Shown here: positions 55,783 to 64,000 of the stretch, piece after piece | Position numbering within the stretch: position 1 is the stretch's first letter | How the letters are laid out: each line of letters opens with the position of its first letter | NCBI RefSeq assembly: GCF_000316515.1 | Contig: NC_019675.1 | Span: 1,451,964-1,515,963, forward strand | DNA from: Cyanobium gracile PCC 6307 | Lineage (GTDB): Bacteria > Cyanobacteriota > Cyanobacteriia > PCC-6307 > Cyanobiaceae | DNA: 64,000 nucleotides | Reading direction: 5' to 3' | Notes under the pieces: generated by a model | Told to the model about the DNA's origin: nothing | Databases searched by the model: none | The model's input: the letters and a program-made list of their open reading frames with translations, nothing else | Program-made: the position numbers and the translations under genes

Positions 55783-58569
55783 TCAGGAGACTCCCGCCCG
55801 CATCAGCCGCTGCAGCTGACCGCTCTCCAGTTCCAGCACCCGGCGAGCGAAGTCGGGGTCGCGCTCCAGCACCGCATCGAAGGAATCCACCGGCACGGCC
55901 AGCAGGCGGGTGCCGTCGGCCTCGGCCACGATCGTGCTCTCCGAGGCGCTGTGGGTGAGCACCTGGAGTTCGTCGAGCACCCGGCCTGGCTGGAGATCCT
56001 TCACCCAGGTGCGCTCGCCGTCCCGGTGATGGACCCGGGCGATGCCCTCGATCAGCAGCAGCAGCTCGCGGCAGGTGTCGCCCGCCTCGGTGATCAGCTC
56101 GCCCTTGGCGAAGGTGCGCACATCGGCCTGGGAGGCCAGGGCATCGAGGGTGTCGGTGTCGCTGCGGCGGAAGAAATCGCTGGTGGCCAGGAAGACCCGC
56201 TTCTCCAGCTCCGGGAACCCCCGCAGCTCCGGGTGGCCATCGAGGGCTTCGACCGCCCGGGCGGTCTGGAGCAGCAGGGGCGGGGCCCCCGGCACGCCCA
56301 GCGCGGCCGCCATGGACCGGGCCCGGCCGCCATCGAGGCAGGCCGTCAGGAACAGGCCGGCGGAGGCCAGGGTGGGGCTGGAATCGGCGACCAGGGTGGC
56401 CAGGAAGCTGAGGGTTTCGTCGACGGGCACCTCCAGGGAACAGGAGGGGGCCTCCCCACCGGGATGGGCGAGGGTGCCAGCGACGCCCGCCGGCAGGCGG
56501 CGCTCCCAGCCCTCCCGGCGCAGCAGTTCCGGCAGCTCCAGGGGGGCGATGGCCTGGAGGCGCTGCACCAGGCCCGGCACCGCCGGATCCTCCTGGAGGG
56601 TGGCCAGGCCGTCGAGGATCGCCCGCAGGGTCAGCTCCTTGCGCAGCTGCAGCCGGTCGTCGAGCAGGGCCAGCACGGCGGACTGGTGGCGCAGGGCGCT
56701 CTGGTGCAGGGCCCGGTAGCCGTCGGTGAGGGCCGGCAGGCGCTCCAGCAGCCGCTCCACCTTGTGGATCGCCGCCGCGGCGGGGGTGAGGTCGTCGAGC
56801 ACCCGCTCCTCCTCAAGCGACGAGATGCCGTACTCGCGCCGCAGAGCTTGCAGGGAAGCGCCATCGGGGCCGGCTGCCGCCGGGCCGCTGCCGAGGCGCT
56901 GCACCAGCATCAGCCGCTCCAGCGACTTGCGGTAGCCGCTGAGGCGGATCTGGTCCTCCAGGCTGCGGCGGCTGTCGGGATCCAGCAAGCCGGGATCCTC
57001 CACGCCGAGTTCATCGAGCACCTGGCGGTGTTCCCCGTCGCTGATACCGAGGGAGAGGCGCATCTGCTTGAGCACCTCCAGACTGCTGGCGGCGTTGACG
57101 AAGCCCTCCTCCAGGGCCTCCCGCACCACGCCCTTGTAGGCCTCGAGCCGCTTCTGGCCGGTGAAGCCCGGCAGCACCTTGGCCAGCACGTACACCTCCT
57201 CGGTGCCGAGATCGGCAAGGGAGCGGCCGTCGAGGTAGCGGCCCACGTCGAGGTCCATGCGGGTGAGCTGCTTGCGGAAGCGCTCGGCCAGGTTCTCGCG
57301 GCCGTAGAGGTCGGGGGAGCGGTTCCAGGCCCGGTAGAGCCAGAGGGTGCTGACGGCCACCAGGGTGACGTCGAAGAGGTACTGGAGCCAGGCCGGCGCC
57401 AGCAGCAGCAGCGGCCGGCCAGCGAACAGGAAGAAGAAGTTGAACACCAGGAAGGTGGCCACCACGAACACCCGGTGGCGGATCCGGTTGCGATCGGGCT
57501 CGGCGCCGCGGCGCCGCACCCGGCTGCGCAGGGCCGATTCGATCGCCCGGCCGGCGAGGGTGCCCAGCCAGGTGCACAGCCCCAGGAACAGGGGCACCGC
57601 CACCAGCTTGGGCACATCGATCGGCTGGCCGAACAGGAAGAAGCCCGGCCGCAGCAGCTGGGCCAGCTGGTCCTCCTGGCGCAGCCAGACGCCGGAGAAG
57701 TAGTAATCCCAGTTGCCGGCGTAGACGTAGTAGTAGACGAAGTAGCCGAACACCAGGCCCACGTAGCCGTAGCGCTCGAAGGCGAAGGCGGGGCTGGGCA
57801 GCCGGGCCCAGTAGAGGCGCTCGGCGTCGATGTCGATGCAGGGCTGCTGGCAGGCCACGCAGGCGCTCTGCTCGCTGCCATCGGGCTGGACGGTGCGGCA
57901 CATCGACTGGGTGATCGGCGTGCTGGCCATGTGGGCGCGGCTGCCCAGCAGGCCGGTGGGGGTGGAGAAGACGCTCTGCACCGGTGCCATCGGGCAGAAG
58001 TACTGACACCAGCTCTTGCCGCCGTAGAGCCAGCCCACGGCGATGGCACAGACGATGGTGAAGCTGAGCCAGGCGAACAGCACCAGGCGGTCGGCGTTGA
58101 AGAAGAGAATGCGGCCGCAGAGGCCGACGAACAGCCAGCCGAACTGCAGCCGGGAGTAGTGCTGGCCCAGCCAGGAATCGCCCGGCACCTTGGCCAGCTG
58201 CAGGCGCTTTTCGCCCGTCTTGGGGTTCACCCTGGCGATCTGGCGCTGCAGGCCCAGGGCGCGGGGGATCTGGGAGAGGAAGGAGAGCGGGCAGATCCGG
58301 CGCCACAGCTCATGGCCGAACACCAGCAGGATGAAGATCCCCGAGGGCACCACCAGGCCCCAGAACAGGGTGGTGCCCAGGGGATAGGGGGTCTCCGGCA
58401 GACAGGTACCTTGCACCGTCACGCAGGCCTCCGGCAGCCGCAGGGGGCTCCAGGGGTGGTCGGGCTCGGTGAACCGGGGCGTGAACGGGTCGTAGAGGAG
58501 GGACAGGATGATCAGCAGCCAGCCGGTGGTGAGCGCCCAGCGCACCAGATGCATCCGCCGTTCCGTCAC
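55783..58569 (-). CDS. Iron-sulfur membrane protein with cyclic-nucleotide-binding domain
   Basis: A protein of about 928 residues. The N-terminal half has about eight membrane helices and polyferredoxin-like cysteines (WCQYFCPMAPVQSVF; MCRTVQ, then ACVACQQPCIDIDA), as in NosR/NapH/CcoG proteins. The middle (about 430-780) is a mostly helical soluble region with no recognised domain. The last 110 residues are a cyclic-nucleotide-binding fold (FAKGELITEAGDTCRELLLL; GRVLDELQVLTHS). GTG at 58569 is taken as the start; the ATG at 58686 would overlap the divergent methyltransferase start. It is probably coupled to the trkA-like gene. Confidence 0.8.
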   Translation of the reverse strand: MTERRMHLVRWALTTGWLLIILSLLYDPFTPRFTEPDHPWSPLRLPEACVTVQGTCLPETPYPLGTTLFWGLVVPSGIFILLVFGHELWRRICPLSFLSQIPRALGLQRQIARVNPKTGEKRLQLAKVPGDSWLGQHYSRLQFGWLFVGLCGRILFFNADRLVLFAWLSFTIVCAIAVGWLYGGKSWCQYFCPMAPVQSVFSTPTGLLGSRAHMASTPITQSMCRTVQPDGSEQSACVACQQPCIDIDAERLYWARLPSPAFAFERYGYVGLVFGYFVYYYVYAGNWDYYFSGVWLRQEDQLAQLLRPGFFLFGQPIDVPKLVAVPLFLGLCTWLGTLAGRAIESALRSRVRRRGAEPDRNRIRHRVFVVATFLVFNFFFLFAGRPLLLLAPAWLQYLFDVTLVAVSTLWLYRAWNRSPDLYGRENLAERFRKQLTRMDLDVGRYLDGRSLADLGTEEVYVLAKVLPGFTGQKRLEAYKGVVREALEEGFVNAASSLEVLKQMRLSLGISDGEHRQVLDELGVEDPGLLDPDSRRSLEDQIRLSGYRKSLERLMLVQRLGSGPAAAGPDGASLQALRREYGISSLEEERVLDDLTPAAAAIHKVERLLERLPALTDGYRALHQSALRHQSAVLALLDDRLQLRKELTLRAILDGLATLQEDPAVPGLVQRLQAIAPLELPELLRREGWERRLPAGVAGTLAHPGGEAPSCSLEVPVDETLSFLATLVADSSPTLASAGLFLTACLDGGRARSMAAALGVPGAPPLLLQTARAVEALDGHPELRGFPELEKRVFLATSDFFRRSDTDTLDALASQADVRTFAKGELITEAGDTCRELLLLIEGIARVHHRDGERTWVKDLQPGRVLDELQVLTHSASESTIVAEADGTRLLAVPVDSFDAVLERDPDFARRVLELESGQLQRLMRAGVS

Positions 58570-58684
58570 TGCTGACTCGCGCCGCCGCGCCCAAGTGGCG
58601 CTGACCTTAGCGATGGCCTCCGAAAGCTGACGGACTGGCGATGCCGGCGGTGCCGGCGGTGCCGGGGCCGCCAGAATCGCCGTC

Positions 58685-59407
58685 ATGACCTTCTTCTCCC
58701 GCCACTGGGACACCTACCGCCGGGTGCTGGAGCACGACCTGATGGAGCATGGGGCCCTCACCGCGGCCCTGACCCGCACGATCGACGGTTGGCTGGAGCA
58801 GCGCGGGCCCGCGGAGCCGCACCCCCACGCGGTGGACCTGGGCTGCGGCGACCTGTCCCTGCTGCCGCCGCTGCTGCGGCGCCTGCCGCTGGCCTCGTTC
58901 ACCGGCCTCGACCTGAACGGGGCGGTGCTGCCCCTGGCCGCCGAGGCCCTCCGGGCGGTGCCCTACCCCAGCCGCTTCCTGGAGGGGGACCTGCTGGCCT
59001 GGGCCGAGGCGGAGCCGGATGGGCCGGAGGGGCCGGAGCCGCCGCCGGTGGATCTGATCCTCAGCAGCTTCGCCGTCCACCACCTGCAGGAGGAGGGCAA
59101 ACGGCGCTTCCTGCGGGGCTGCCGCCGCCGCATCGCCCCGAGGGGCCTGCTGCTCTGGGCCGATGTGTTCCGCGCCCCGGGGGAGGACCGTGACACCTAC
59201 GTGGGCCGCTACAGCGCCCGCGTGCACGGCTGGAGCCCGCTGGAACCGGAGCGGCAGAAGGAGGTGATCGCCCACCTCAGCCAGTACGACCACCCGGCCG
59301 ACCCGGAGTGGATCGTGGCCGAGGCGGAAGCGGCGGGCTGGCGGTGGCAATGGGGATGGCAGGGCCAGCACCGGGCCGAAGCCCTGGCGGTGCTCAGGCC
59401 GGCGTAG
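58685..59407 (+). CDS. Class I SAM-dependent methyltransferase
   Basis: A 240-residue enzyme with motif I VDLGCGDLSLLPPLLRRLPL (about 47-66), then ASFTGLDLNGAVLPLAAEAL and LILSSFAVHHLQEEGKRRFL. The substrate is unknown; the architecture is like small-molecule methyltransferases. It diverges from the iron-sulfur protein gene and converges with the ABC six-helix gene. Confidence 0.82.
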   Translation: MTFFSRHWDTYRRVLEHDLMEHGALTAALTRTIDGWLEQRGPAEPHPHAVDLGCGDLSLLPPLLRRLPLASFTGLDLNGAVLPLAAEALRAVPYPSRFLEGDLLAWAEAEPDGPEGPEPPPVDLILSSFAVHHLQEEGKRRFLRGCRRRIAPRGLLLWADVFRAPGEDRDTYVGRYSARVHGWSPLEPERQKEVIAHLSQYDHPADPEWIVAEAEAAGWRWQWGWQGQHRAEALAVLRPA

Positions 59408-59430
59408 GGGCGACGAGGTCACCTCCGGCC

Positions 59431-60273
59431 TCAGGCGGCCAGCCGCGCCCGGATATCCCTGAGCCGGGCGACGTTGTTCACCAGCGCCGGAGCGCTGTCG
59501 AGGCCCTCGAGATAGTCGAACACATAGGCGAGCACGGCATAGATCGCACCGGCGCTGAATCCAGGCGAACGGGTGAAGTCGATCAGGAGCACCACCAGGG
59601 CCACGATCGTGGCGAGCTCCGTCACGGTCCAGGTCCACGACTCGCTGTCGGAGAGCTGCACATGCCAGCGCCGCACCCGGCCGAAGTGGCGCCGCAGGCG
59701 CAGCGGCCGCGCCGCCTCGATGGCCGCGATCTCGCGCTCGATCTGGTCGTTGAGGCCGCGGTGCAGGTGCAGGGCACGCCGCCAGTACCAGGCGTTGACG
59801 AGCCCCATCGGCAGCAGCACCGCCATGGCGATGAGTCCGGCCTGGAGGTCGTAGGTGAACAGCATCACCAGCGAGCCGACGACGGTCACCACCTGGGAGA
59901 ACATCGCCGGCACGTCGGCCTCGAAGAAGCCGACCATGTCGCGCATCATCTCGACCCGCGCCGACACGATGCTGGTGCCGTGGCCGAGGCGCTTCTGCTC
60001 GGCCACGGTGCCCACGGCGAGGCGGGCATAGAGGCCCATGAAGACCCGGGTGTCGAAGCGCTGCCGCACGAAGGCCGTGACGAGGTGCACCAGCCACACG
60101 GCGATCAGCGCCGACAGGCCCCGGTAGCTGCCCTTCAGCAGCCCGTCGACCGCCCAGCCGGTGAGCGCCGGATAGGCGAGCGTGCAGAGGTTCTCCAGCA
60201 GGGTCAGGCAATAGGTGCCGGCGATCGAGAGCCGCTCGCTGCGGGAGAGCTCGGAAAGGACGGACGGGGTCAT
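59431..60273 (-). CDS. Orphan ABC transporter six-helix domain
   Basis: A 280-residue integral membrane protein with six helices and the exporter-type transmembrane fold: LTLLENLCTLAYPALTGWAV, then AVGTVAEQKRLGHGTSIVSA and VLAYVFDYLEGLDSAPALVN. No ATPase domain is present, and none lies nearby. It must either borrow an ATPase or work differently. Its ATG overlaps the stop of the upstream secreted protein by four bases (60270-60273). Confidence 0.8.
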   Translation of the reverse strand: MTPSVLSELSRSERLSIAGTYCLTLLENLCTLAYPALTGWAVDGLLKGSYRGLSALIAVWLVHLVTAFVRQRFDTRVFMGLYARLAVGTVAEQKRLGHGTSIVSARVEMMRDMVGFFEADVPAMFSQVVTVVGSLVMLFTYDLQAGLIAMAVLLPMGLVNAWYWRRALHLHRGLNDQIEREIAAIEAARPLRLRRHFGRVRRWHVQLSDSESWTWTVTELATIVALVVLLIDFTRSPGFSAGAIYAVLAYVFDYLEGLDSAPALVNNVARLRDIRARLAA

Positions 60274-61145
60274 CGCAGGGGTTGGCGCCAGAGCGACTGG
60301 CGCGTGGCGGCCGTGACCTCGGCTGGATTCGGCATGCTGCCGAACCAGAGCAACAGATGGTCATCGGGGCGCTGGCGGACGCCGGCCTCACAGGCAGCCC
60401 GAGCGGCCCGCTCGTGCCAGGCGGCCTGGAATGGAAGCCAGGGCGTCACGGAGTTCAGCCGCTCGGTGCGGCCGTTGGCGAGAACGGCATAGCCGTCGGT
60501 GATGCGGATCTGGTTCTGCCGGCAGCGGATCTCGACGGTCAGCAGCGAATGGTCATTGGCGACCCGTGCCCGGGGATCGTTGCCTTCGTAGGCCGTGACG
60601 ACATCCAGCGCGACGGGGTCCTGCGGCGAGGCCGGGGCTCGTCCGTTCAGGTCGAGGAAGTAGAGCCTGCGGAAGGGGGCAACGCCGGTGCCCCAGAAGG
60701 CGTACCAGCAGCGGGCCATACCGGGCTGACAACCAGGCGTTCTCCCCTTGCCAGCCGCCGTGCGGAAGCCGGAGACCCAGTCATTCTCCTGGGCCGTGGA
60801 TCGGGGCAACGGGGTCGGTGGCACCGAGGGCCGGCGCAGTAGCGAATCTCCGAACTGCCGAAGCCAGCCAGGGCCCTGGGAGGGGGTCTGCCGCGGAGCC
60901 CCTGGGGCCGCGTCGGGGATCGGAACACAGTTGCTCCAGCCGATTCCGTCCTGCTGGAAATACCCCGGTCCACACATGCCCTGGCCCCTCGGGCCTGCCT
61001 GGGCATTGACCGCCGCCGGCAGCGCCGCGATGGCGCCCAGGAGCCATGGCACCACAAGCGCTGCAGGAATCCTCGAACCAGGCGCCGTCGGCTGGCCTGG
61101 GGAAGGAAGGCAGCGCAACGTCGGCACCTTCAGGGAAACGGCCAC
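60270..61145 (-). CDS. Secreted hypothetical protein coupled to the ABC six-helix gene
   Basis: A protein of about 291 residues from GTG at 61145. A hydrophobic leader (IPAALVVPWLLGAIAALPAA) suggests export. The mature part starts with a cysteine-containing GPRGQGMCGPGYFQQDGIGW stretch, continues Pro/Arg-rich, and has a C-terminal domain (about 140-280; MARCWYAFWGTGVAPFRRLY; LTVEIRCRQNQIRITDG). I do not recognise the family. The four-base overlap with the next gene suggests joint function. Confidence 0.55.
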   Translation of the reverse strand: MAVSLKVPTLRCLPSPGQPTAPGSRIPAALVVPWLLGAIAALPAAVNAQAGPRGQGMCGPGYFQQDGIGWSNCVPIPDAAPGAPRQTPSQGPGWLRQFGDSLLRRPSVPPTPLPRSTAQENDWVSGFRTAAGKGRTPGCQPGMARCWYAFWGTGVAPFRRLYFLDLNGRAPASPQDPVALDVVTAYEGNDPRARVANDHSLLTVEIRCRQNQIRITDGYAVLANGRTERLNSVTPWLPFQAAWHERAARAACEAGVRQRPDDHLLLWFGSMPNPAEVTAATRQSLWRQPLR

Positions 61146-61241
61146 TGCGGAGGAGGCTACAGAGTGTGGTTTGTGCTCCTGCCGTGCACCCCCGTCTGCC
61201 TGTGGAACCTGGGGCAACCCAGGCGTGGGCTCGGGAGCGCC

Positions 61242-62105
61242 CTAAACCACCTTGCCTTTGGCTGCAGAACGAATCTTCAGGGCTCTGGCATTTCCCCCCT
61301 TGGCTGGATAGCGAACCGCATGGCGGATCAGCCACTGCAGGTCGGCGGAGGCACCCTCCCGCAGCCATCGCTCACAGGTGGCATAGACGAGATCCGGATG
61401 GTCCTTGGCGATGTCGCCAAGGTGGTTGGCGACGCTGCGGCGCACGTACAGGGATGGATCCTCCTTCAACCGTTCCAGGATCGGCAAGGTCGGCGTCGGA
61501 TCGGCGACGAACGAGGCCAAGCGAGTCCCCCAGGGGAGCCTGGGCCGGGCCCCCTCGCTGCACAGGCGTCTCACATGCGGATTCGGATCGGTGACCCACC
61601 GGTTCACCTGCTCCAGCGTGCGCTGCTGCTGCTGGATCAGAAACGGGCGGATGGCGAATTCCGCGGTGAAGCGCGTGGTCAGTGCATGCAGGGCCAGCAT
61701 CGACACCTCAAAGGGGTCGTTGCCGGCGTTGTGCTGTGCATCCTGCCCGTACTCAGAGATGAAGAAGCTATGGGGAAGATAGAAAAAGCCGGCCAATCCC
61801 ATCGTTTCCGCATCCAGTTGCTCCGGCGTCAAGGACGCCATCAGAACCTGAACAGCCTCGGCATAGGTCCCAGGCAGGAATTGATGCAGCGTTCGGGCGA
61901 TATGGCGGCCGCGCTGCATGATGGCGAGCGGTTCAAGGCCTGTCAGGGCGGTTGTACAGAATTGGCCGGCCGGGAAGGCTGAATCGACACACTGAATGTT
62001 GTGGGCCAGGCACTCAATGGCCGCCTGGCCAAGCAGATGCTTCAGGGGCGTGCCCTTCTGAATCGAGCTGGGCGCCGAAGGGATGGTGGGTGCGCGAGGC
62101 GTCAT
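61242..62105 (-). CDS. AlkC/AlkD-like DNA alkylation repair protein
   Basis: A 287-residue HEAT-repeat protein. The central and C-terminal parts (RWVTDPNPHVRRLCSEGARP; RLKEDPSLYVRRSVANHLGD; CERWLREGASADLQWLIRHA) match DNA alkylation repair proteins that excise 3-methyladenine-type bases. The start at 62105 is the second ATG. The basic end (RYPAKGGNARALKIRSAAKG) may bind DNA. No operon partner is visible; the next gene upstream is a hydrolase fragment. Confidence 0.85.
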   Translation of the reverse strand: MTPRAPTIPSAPSSIQKGTPLKHLLGQAAIECLAHNIQCVDSAFPAGQFCTTALTGLEPLAIMQRGRHIARTLHQFLPGTYAEAVQVLMASLTPEQLDAETMGLAGFFYLPHSFFISEYGQDAQHNAGNDPFEVSMLALHALTTRFTAEFAIRPFLIQQQQRTLEQVNRWVTDPNPHVRRLCSEGARPRLPWGTRLASFVADPTPTLPILERLKEDPSLYVRRSVANHLGDIAKDHPDLVYATCERWLREGASADLQWLIRHAVRYPAKGGNARALKIRSAAKGKVV

Positions 62106-62158
62106 GGAGGCCCGATCCATGCCCATGCCCAGTGATGTGGGCCATTGGATCTGTGGCG

Positions 62159-62362
62159 TCAGGTTGGCACGGCGGCAAGATCGCTGGCCACCTGAGTCAG
62201 AATCGCATCCTGCTGGCTGAGGGCAATGAAGTGCCCGCCGCCGCTGATCAAATGCCAGATGGCGCCCGGGGTCCTTTCCGCCACCATCCTGTTGATGGGT
62301 TCCGGCACCAGCTTGTCATCCGTTCCCTGCCAGAAGTGAACCGGTCGGCTCACCGTGGTCAT
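62159..62362 (-). pseudogene. C-terminal fragment of an alpha/beta hydrolase
   Basis: The 67-residue frame reads RPVHFWQGTDDKLVPEPINR, then GGGHFIALSQQDAILTQVAS. These are the acid (GTDDKLVP) and base (GGGHF) parts of the alpha/beta-hydrolase C-terminus. The nucleophile half is absent upstream, where the acetyltransferase gene ends nine bases away. It is a truncated remnant. Confidence 0.65.
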
Positions 62363-62370
62363 ATGGAGAG

Positions 62371-62529
62371 TTAGGCACCATCACCCGAATACCTCAGCGT
62401 CAGGCGCAGCATGTCAAAGAGCTGTATTCCGTCCTGAAAGATGGGCTCAGGGTAGTTCTTGACAAAGAAGCCACGGTCAATGCTTGCAACCCGAAAACCA
62501 TGCCGCTGGTAGAAAGCGAGTTGATAACC
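62371..62529 (-). pseudogene. C-terminal part of a GNAT acetyltransferase split by an IS
   Basis: Minus-strand coding ends at a TAA at 62371. The preserved part reads GYQLAFYQRHGFRVASIDRG and FFVKNYPEPIFQDGIQLFDM, the C-terminus of a GNAT-fold N-acetyltransferase. Coding stops making sense at the IS end near 62530; the N-terminal part reappears at 63849-64000 on the far side of the element. Confidence 0.75.
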
Positions 62530-62595
62530 TGGGCTTCCCCCGATTCTGAGGACAAGTCGACAAGGGTCACGCCATGACCACCAGACTGTCCATCG

Positions 62596-62925
62596 ATGAC
62601 CAACCCAACCAAGACTCGGCGCCGATTCACGGCGCAGCAGAAGGTGGAGGCCGTGGAGCTCTGCCTGCAGGAGGGCCTCTCCTGCAATGCCGTGGCCCAG
62701 CGGCTTGGCCTTCCCTCCAGCAGCCTCGCTCGCTGGGTGAGGCAGGCCCGCATGGATCGCGGCCAGGCCGGACCCAGGGACCAGGGCCTGCTCAGCAGTG
62801 AGGAGCGCGCTGAACTCAGCCGGCTCCGCAAGGAGAACCGCGAGCTCAGGAGGGAGAAGGATTTTTTCAGGCTGGCGGCAGCGCACTTTGCCAAGGAGCA
62901 GCTGCCGCCGAGAGGTTTCGCCTGA
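62596..62925 (+). CDS. IS3-family transposase OrfA
   Basis: A 109-residue helix-turn-helix protein: RRRFTAQQKVEAVELCLQEG, then LSCNAVAQRLGLPSSSLARW, followed by a leucine-zipper-like coiled coil (ELSRLRKENRELRREKDFFR). OrfA binds the IS ends. Normally a minus-one frameshift near its end makes the OrfAB fusion; a T6 run at 62863-62868 (gattttttc) is a candidate slippery site. Confidence 0.9.
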   Translation: MTNPTKTRRRFTAQQKVEAVELCLQEGLSCNAVAQRLGLPSSSLARWVRQARMDRGQAGPRDQGLLSSEERAELSRLRKENRELRREKDFFRLAAAHFAKEQLPPRGFA

Positions 62926-63819
62926 TCGACCAGCTCGCTGATCAGCATTCCATCTCCTGGCTGTGCCGGCAACTGGGCGTGGCCCGCAGTGGGTTCTACG
63001 CCTGGCGGCAGCGGCACGAGGCGCCGGGAAAGCGAGCGGCTGAGAACGCCCGACTCACCGCTGAGATCCAGGCGGTGTTCGGCGAGCACCGGGGCTTCTA
63101 CGGCTCGCCTCGGATCCACCAGGAACTGCGCGCAGCCGGCCACCCGGTGGGACGCCGACCGTGTCGCTCGGCTCATGCGTCGTGCCGATCTGCGGGCCAG
63201 GACCCGAAAGGCGTTCCGGCCCTGCAGCAGGGCCAGCAGCGGAGCCGCTGGGGTGGCGGAGAACCTGCTGCAGCAGGACTTCCAGCCCCCGGCCCCGAAC
63301 CGCTGCTGGGCCGGCGACATCACCTACATCCGCACCAGCGCCGGCTGGCGATACCTGGCGGTGTGGATCGATCTGTTCAGTCGCCGTGTGGTGGGTTGGA
63401 CGCTGAATCAACGCATGGATGCCGCCCTGGTGATCGAGGCCCTCAACCGGGCCCTCGGCCACCGGCAGGTGGAGCCGGAGCAGCTGCTGATCCACACGGA
63501 TCAGGGCAGCCAGTACCGGGCCAGCGACTACCGCGACCGGCTGGCCAAACACGGGATCCTCTGCAGCATGTCCGCCAAGGGATGCTGCTGGGACAACGCG
63601 GTGGTGGAGAGCTTCTTCTCCACCCTCAAATTGGAACTGGACCTCGATGACGATCGGGCAGTCCTAATTTCACCGCAGCAGCTGCAGCGCGATCTGGCCT
63701 TCTGGATCGAGGGCTACTACAACCGCGAGCGCCGCCATTCAACGGTCGGTTACCTGAGCCCGATCGACTACGAGCAGCGGTTCATCGCTGCATCTACACT
63801 CACCTTTGTGACCCCCTGA
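62910..63819 (+). pseudogene. IS3-family transposase OrfB, frameshifted
   Basis: The 5' part, in the minus-one frame relative to orfA, reads RLIDQLADQHSISWLCRQLG to RIHQELRAAGHPVG. From about 63155 the sense continues in another frame (DRVARLMRRADLRARTRKAF and on). The DDE residues lie in GDITYIRTS, IHTDQGSQY and NAVVESFFSTLK. One extra C in the ggacgccgacc stretch near 63152-63158 accounts for the shift. This copy probably cannot make active transposase alone. Confidence 0.8.
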
Positions 63820-63848
63820 TCGCTGTCCACGAAATCGGGGGAACCCCA

Positions 63849-64000
63849 GTTCCCACCTCCAGTTGCCGTGCGCCAGAGTTGCGAAAGAAATCAATTACCC
63901 ATTTCAACAGCACTGTGCCGTATCCGGACTTCTGGCAGAACGGATGAACAGCGATGCTCATCAGCTCATGCGTGCCTTTGCCACGTGGCTGTACGACGCA
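63849..64000 (-). pseudogene. N-terminal part of the IS-split GNAT acetyltransferase, cut at window edge
   Basis: Reading inward from the right edge on the minus strand gives GKGTHELMSIAVHPFCQKSG, YGTVLLKWVIDFFRNSGARQ and LEVGT. The QxxGxG/A-like acetyl-CoA loop is seen as QKSGYG. The gene then runs into the IS. Its C-terminus is at 62371-62529. The real start lies outside the window. Confidence 0.75.

Larger units (their letters stand above)
62530..63848 (+). mobile_element. IS3-family insertion sequence, about 1.32 kb
   Basis: The ends are imperfect inverted repeats of about 25 bp: left TGGGCTTCCCCCGATTCTGA at 62530, and right, read inward, TGGGGTTCCCCCGATTTCGT from 63848, with the TG...CA tips of IS3 elements. 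It contains orfA and orfB. The flanks (ataacc on the left, gttccc on the right) show no target duplication. The element interrupts an acetyltransferase gene. Confidence 0.8.

Noticed and set aside
62863-62868. T6 run in orfA as a cause of inactivation
   Set aside because: IS3 elements use a programmed minus-one shift at this place, so the run is more likely functional than damaging.

Overview
The window is GC-rich and gene-dense and looks like the chromosome of a picocyanobacterium of the Cyanobium/Synechococcus (alpha-cyanobacterial) lineage. Support comes from CP12, PsbX, Ycf66, a high-light-inducible (Hli) protein, and a circularly permuted two-piece tmRNA whose tag reads ANNIVRFSRQAAPVAA. 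Hemoglobin-type HemB, AccC, SMC, MutS2, Def, bS21 and tRNA-Leu are ordinary housekeeping genes of such a genome. No phage, CRISPR array or plasmid replicon was seen.

Layout. 1-7 kb: a partial unknown gene, CP12, obgE (with an apparent frameshift), a MalK/GgtA-like sugar or osmolyte ABC ATPase, mutS2, a VOC protein and hemB. 7-12 kb: a decayed pentameric ligand-gated-channel relative behind a type II dnaJ, a secreted thioredoxin-fold protein, PilZ and DUF5666-like genes, a repetitive secreted protein, then decayed remnants of an unknown gene and a MscS channel. 12-18 kb: the permuted ssrA gene, an RlmL/Trm11-type methyltransferase, a cytosolic GH13 amylase, and a subtilase facing a small protein that resembles its own propeptide. 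18-30 kb: holin-X and DUF883-like membrane proteins, smc, a PRC-barrel protein, msrB, an LpxB-related gene, tRNA-Leu, accC, YggT, psbX, ycf66, and two beta-propeller-like lipoproteins. 30-40 kb: hli with a BacA-type ABC exporter/importer, HIT, YifB/ComM, bS21, a DUF3747 protein, def, an S9 peptidase and a GltS-like carrier. 40-42.5 kb: a stress-type patch (two CsbD proteins, DUF1328, a DHFR-like reductase) with poor gene density. 42.5-51 kb: an aldolase/dehydrogenase fusion, a quinone-oxidoreductase-like enzyme, and a four-gene sulfur cluster (rhodanese, 47-residue secreted peptide, YeeE/YedE, methyltransferase). 50-59 kb: Coa1-like protein, mtnA with an amidase, NhaP antiporter, TrkA-type subunit, and a large iron-sulfur membrane protein with a cyclic-nucleotide-binding domain. 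59-64 kb: methyltransferase, an orphan ABC six-helix domain, an AlkC-like repair protein, and an IS3-family element (about 62530-63848) that has split a GNAT acetyltransferase gene.

The points most worth a second look are the putative stand-alone protease inhibitor beside the subtilase, the secreted mini-protein in the sulfur cluster, the iron-sulfur/cyclic-nucleotide protein coupled to TrkA, the channel remnant fused in phase behind dnaJ, and the obgE frameshift in a normally essential gene. Database names were assigned by recognition only; no search was run.
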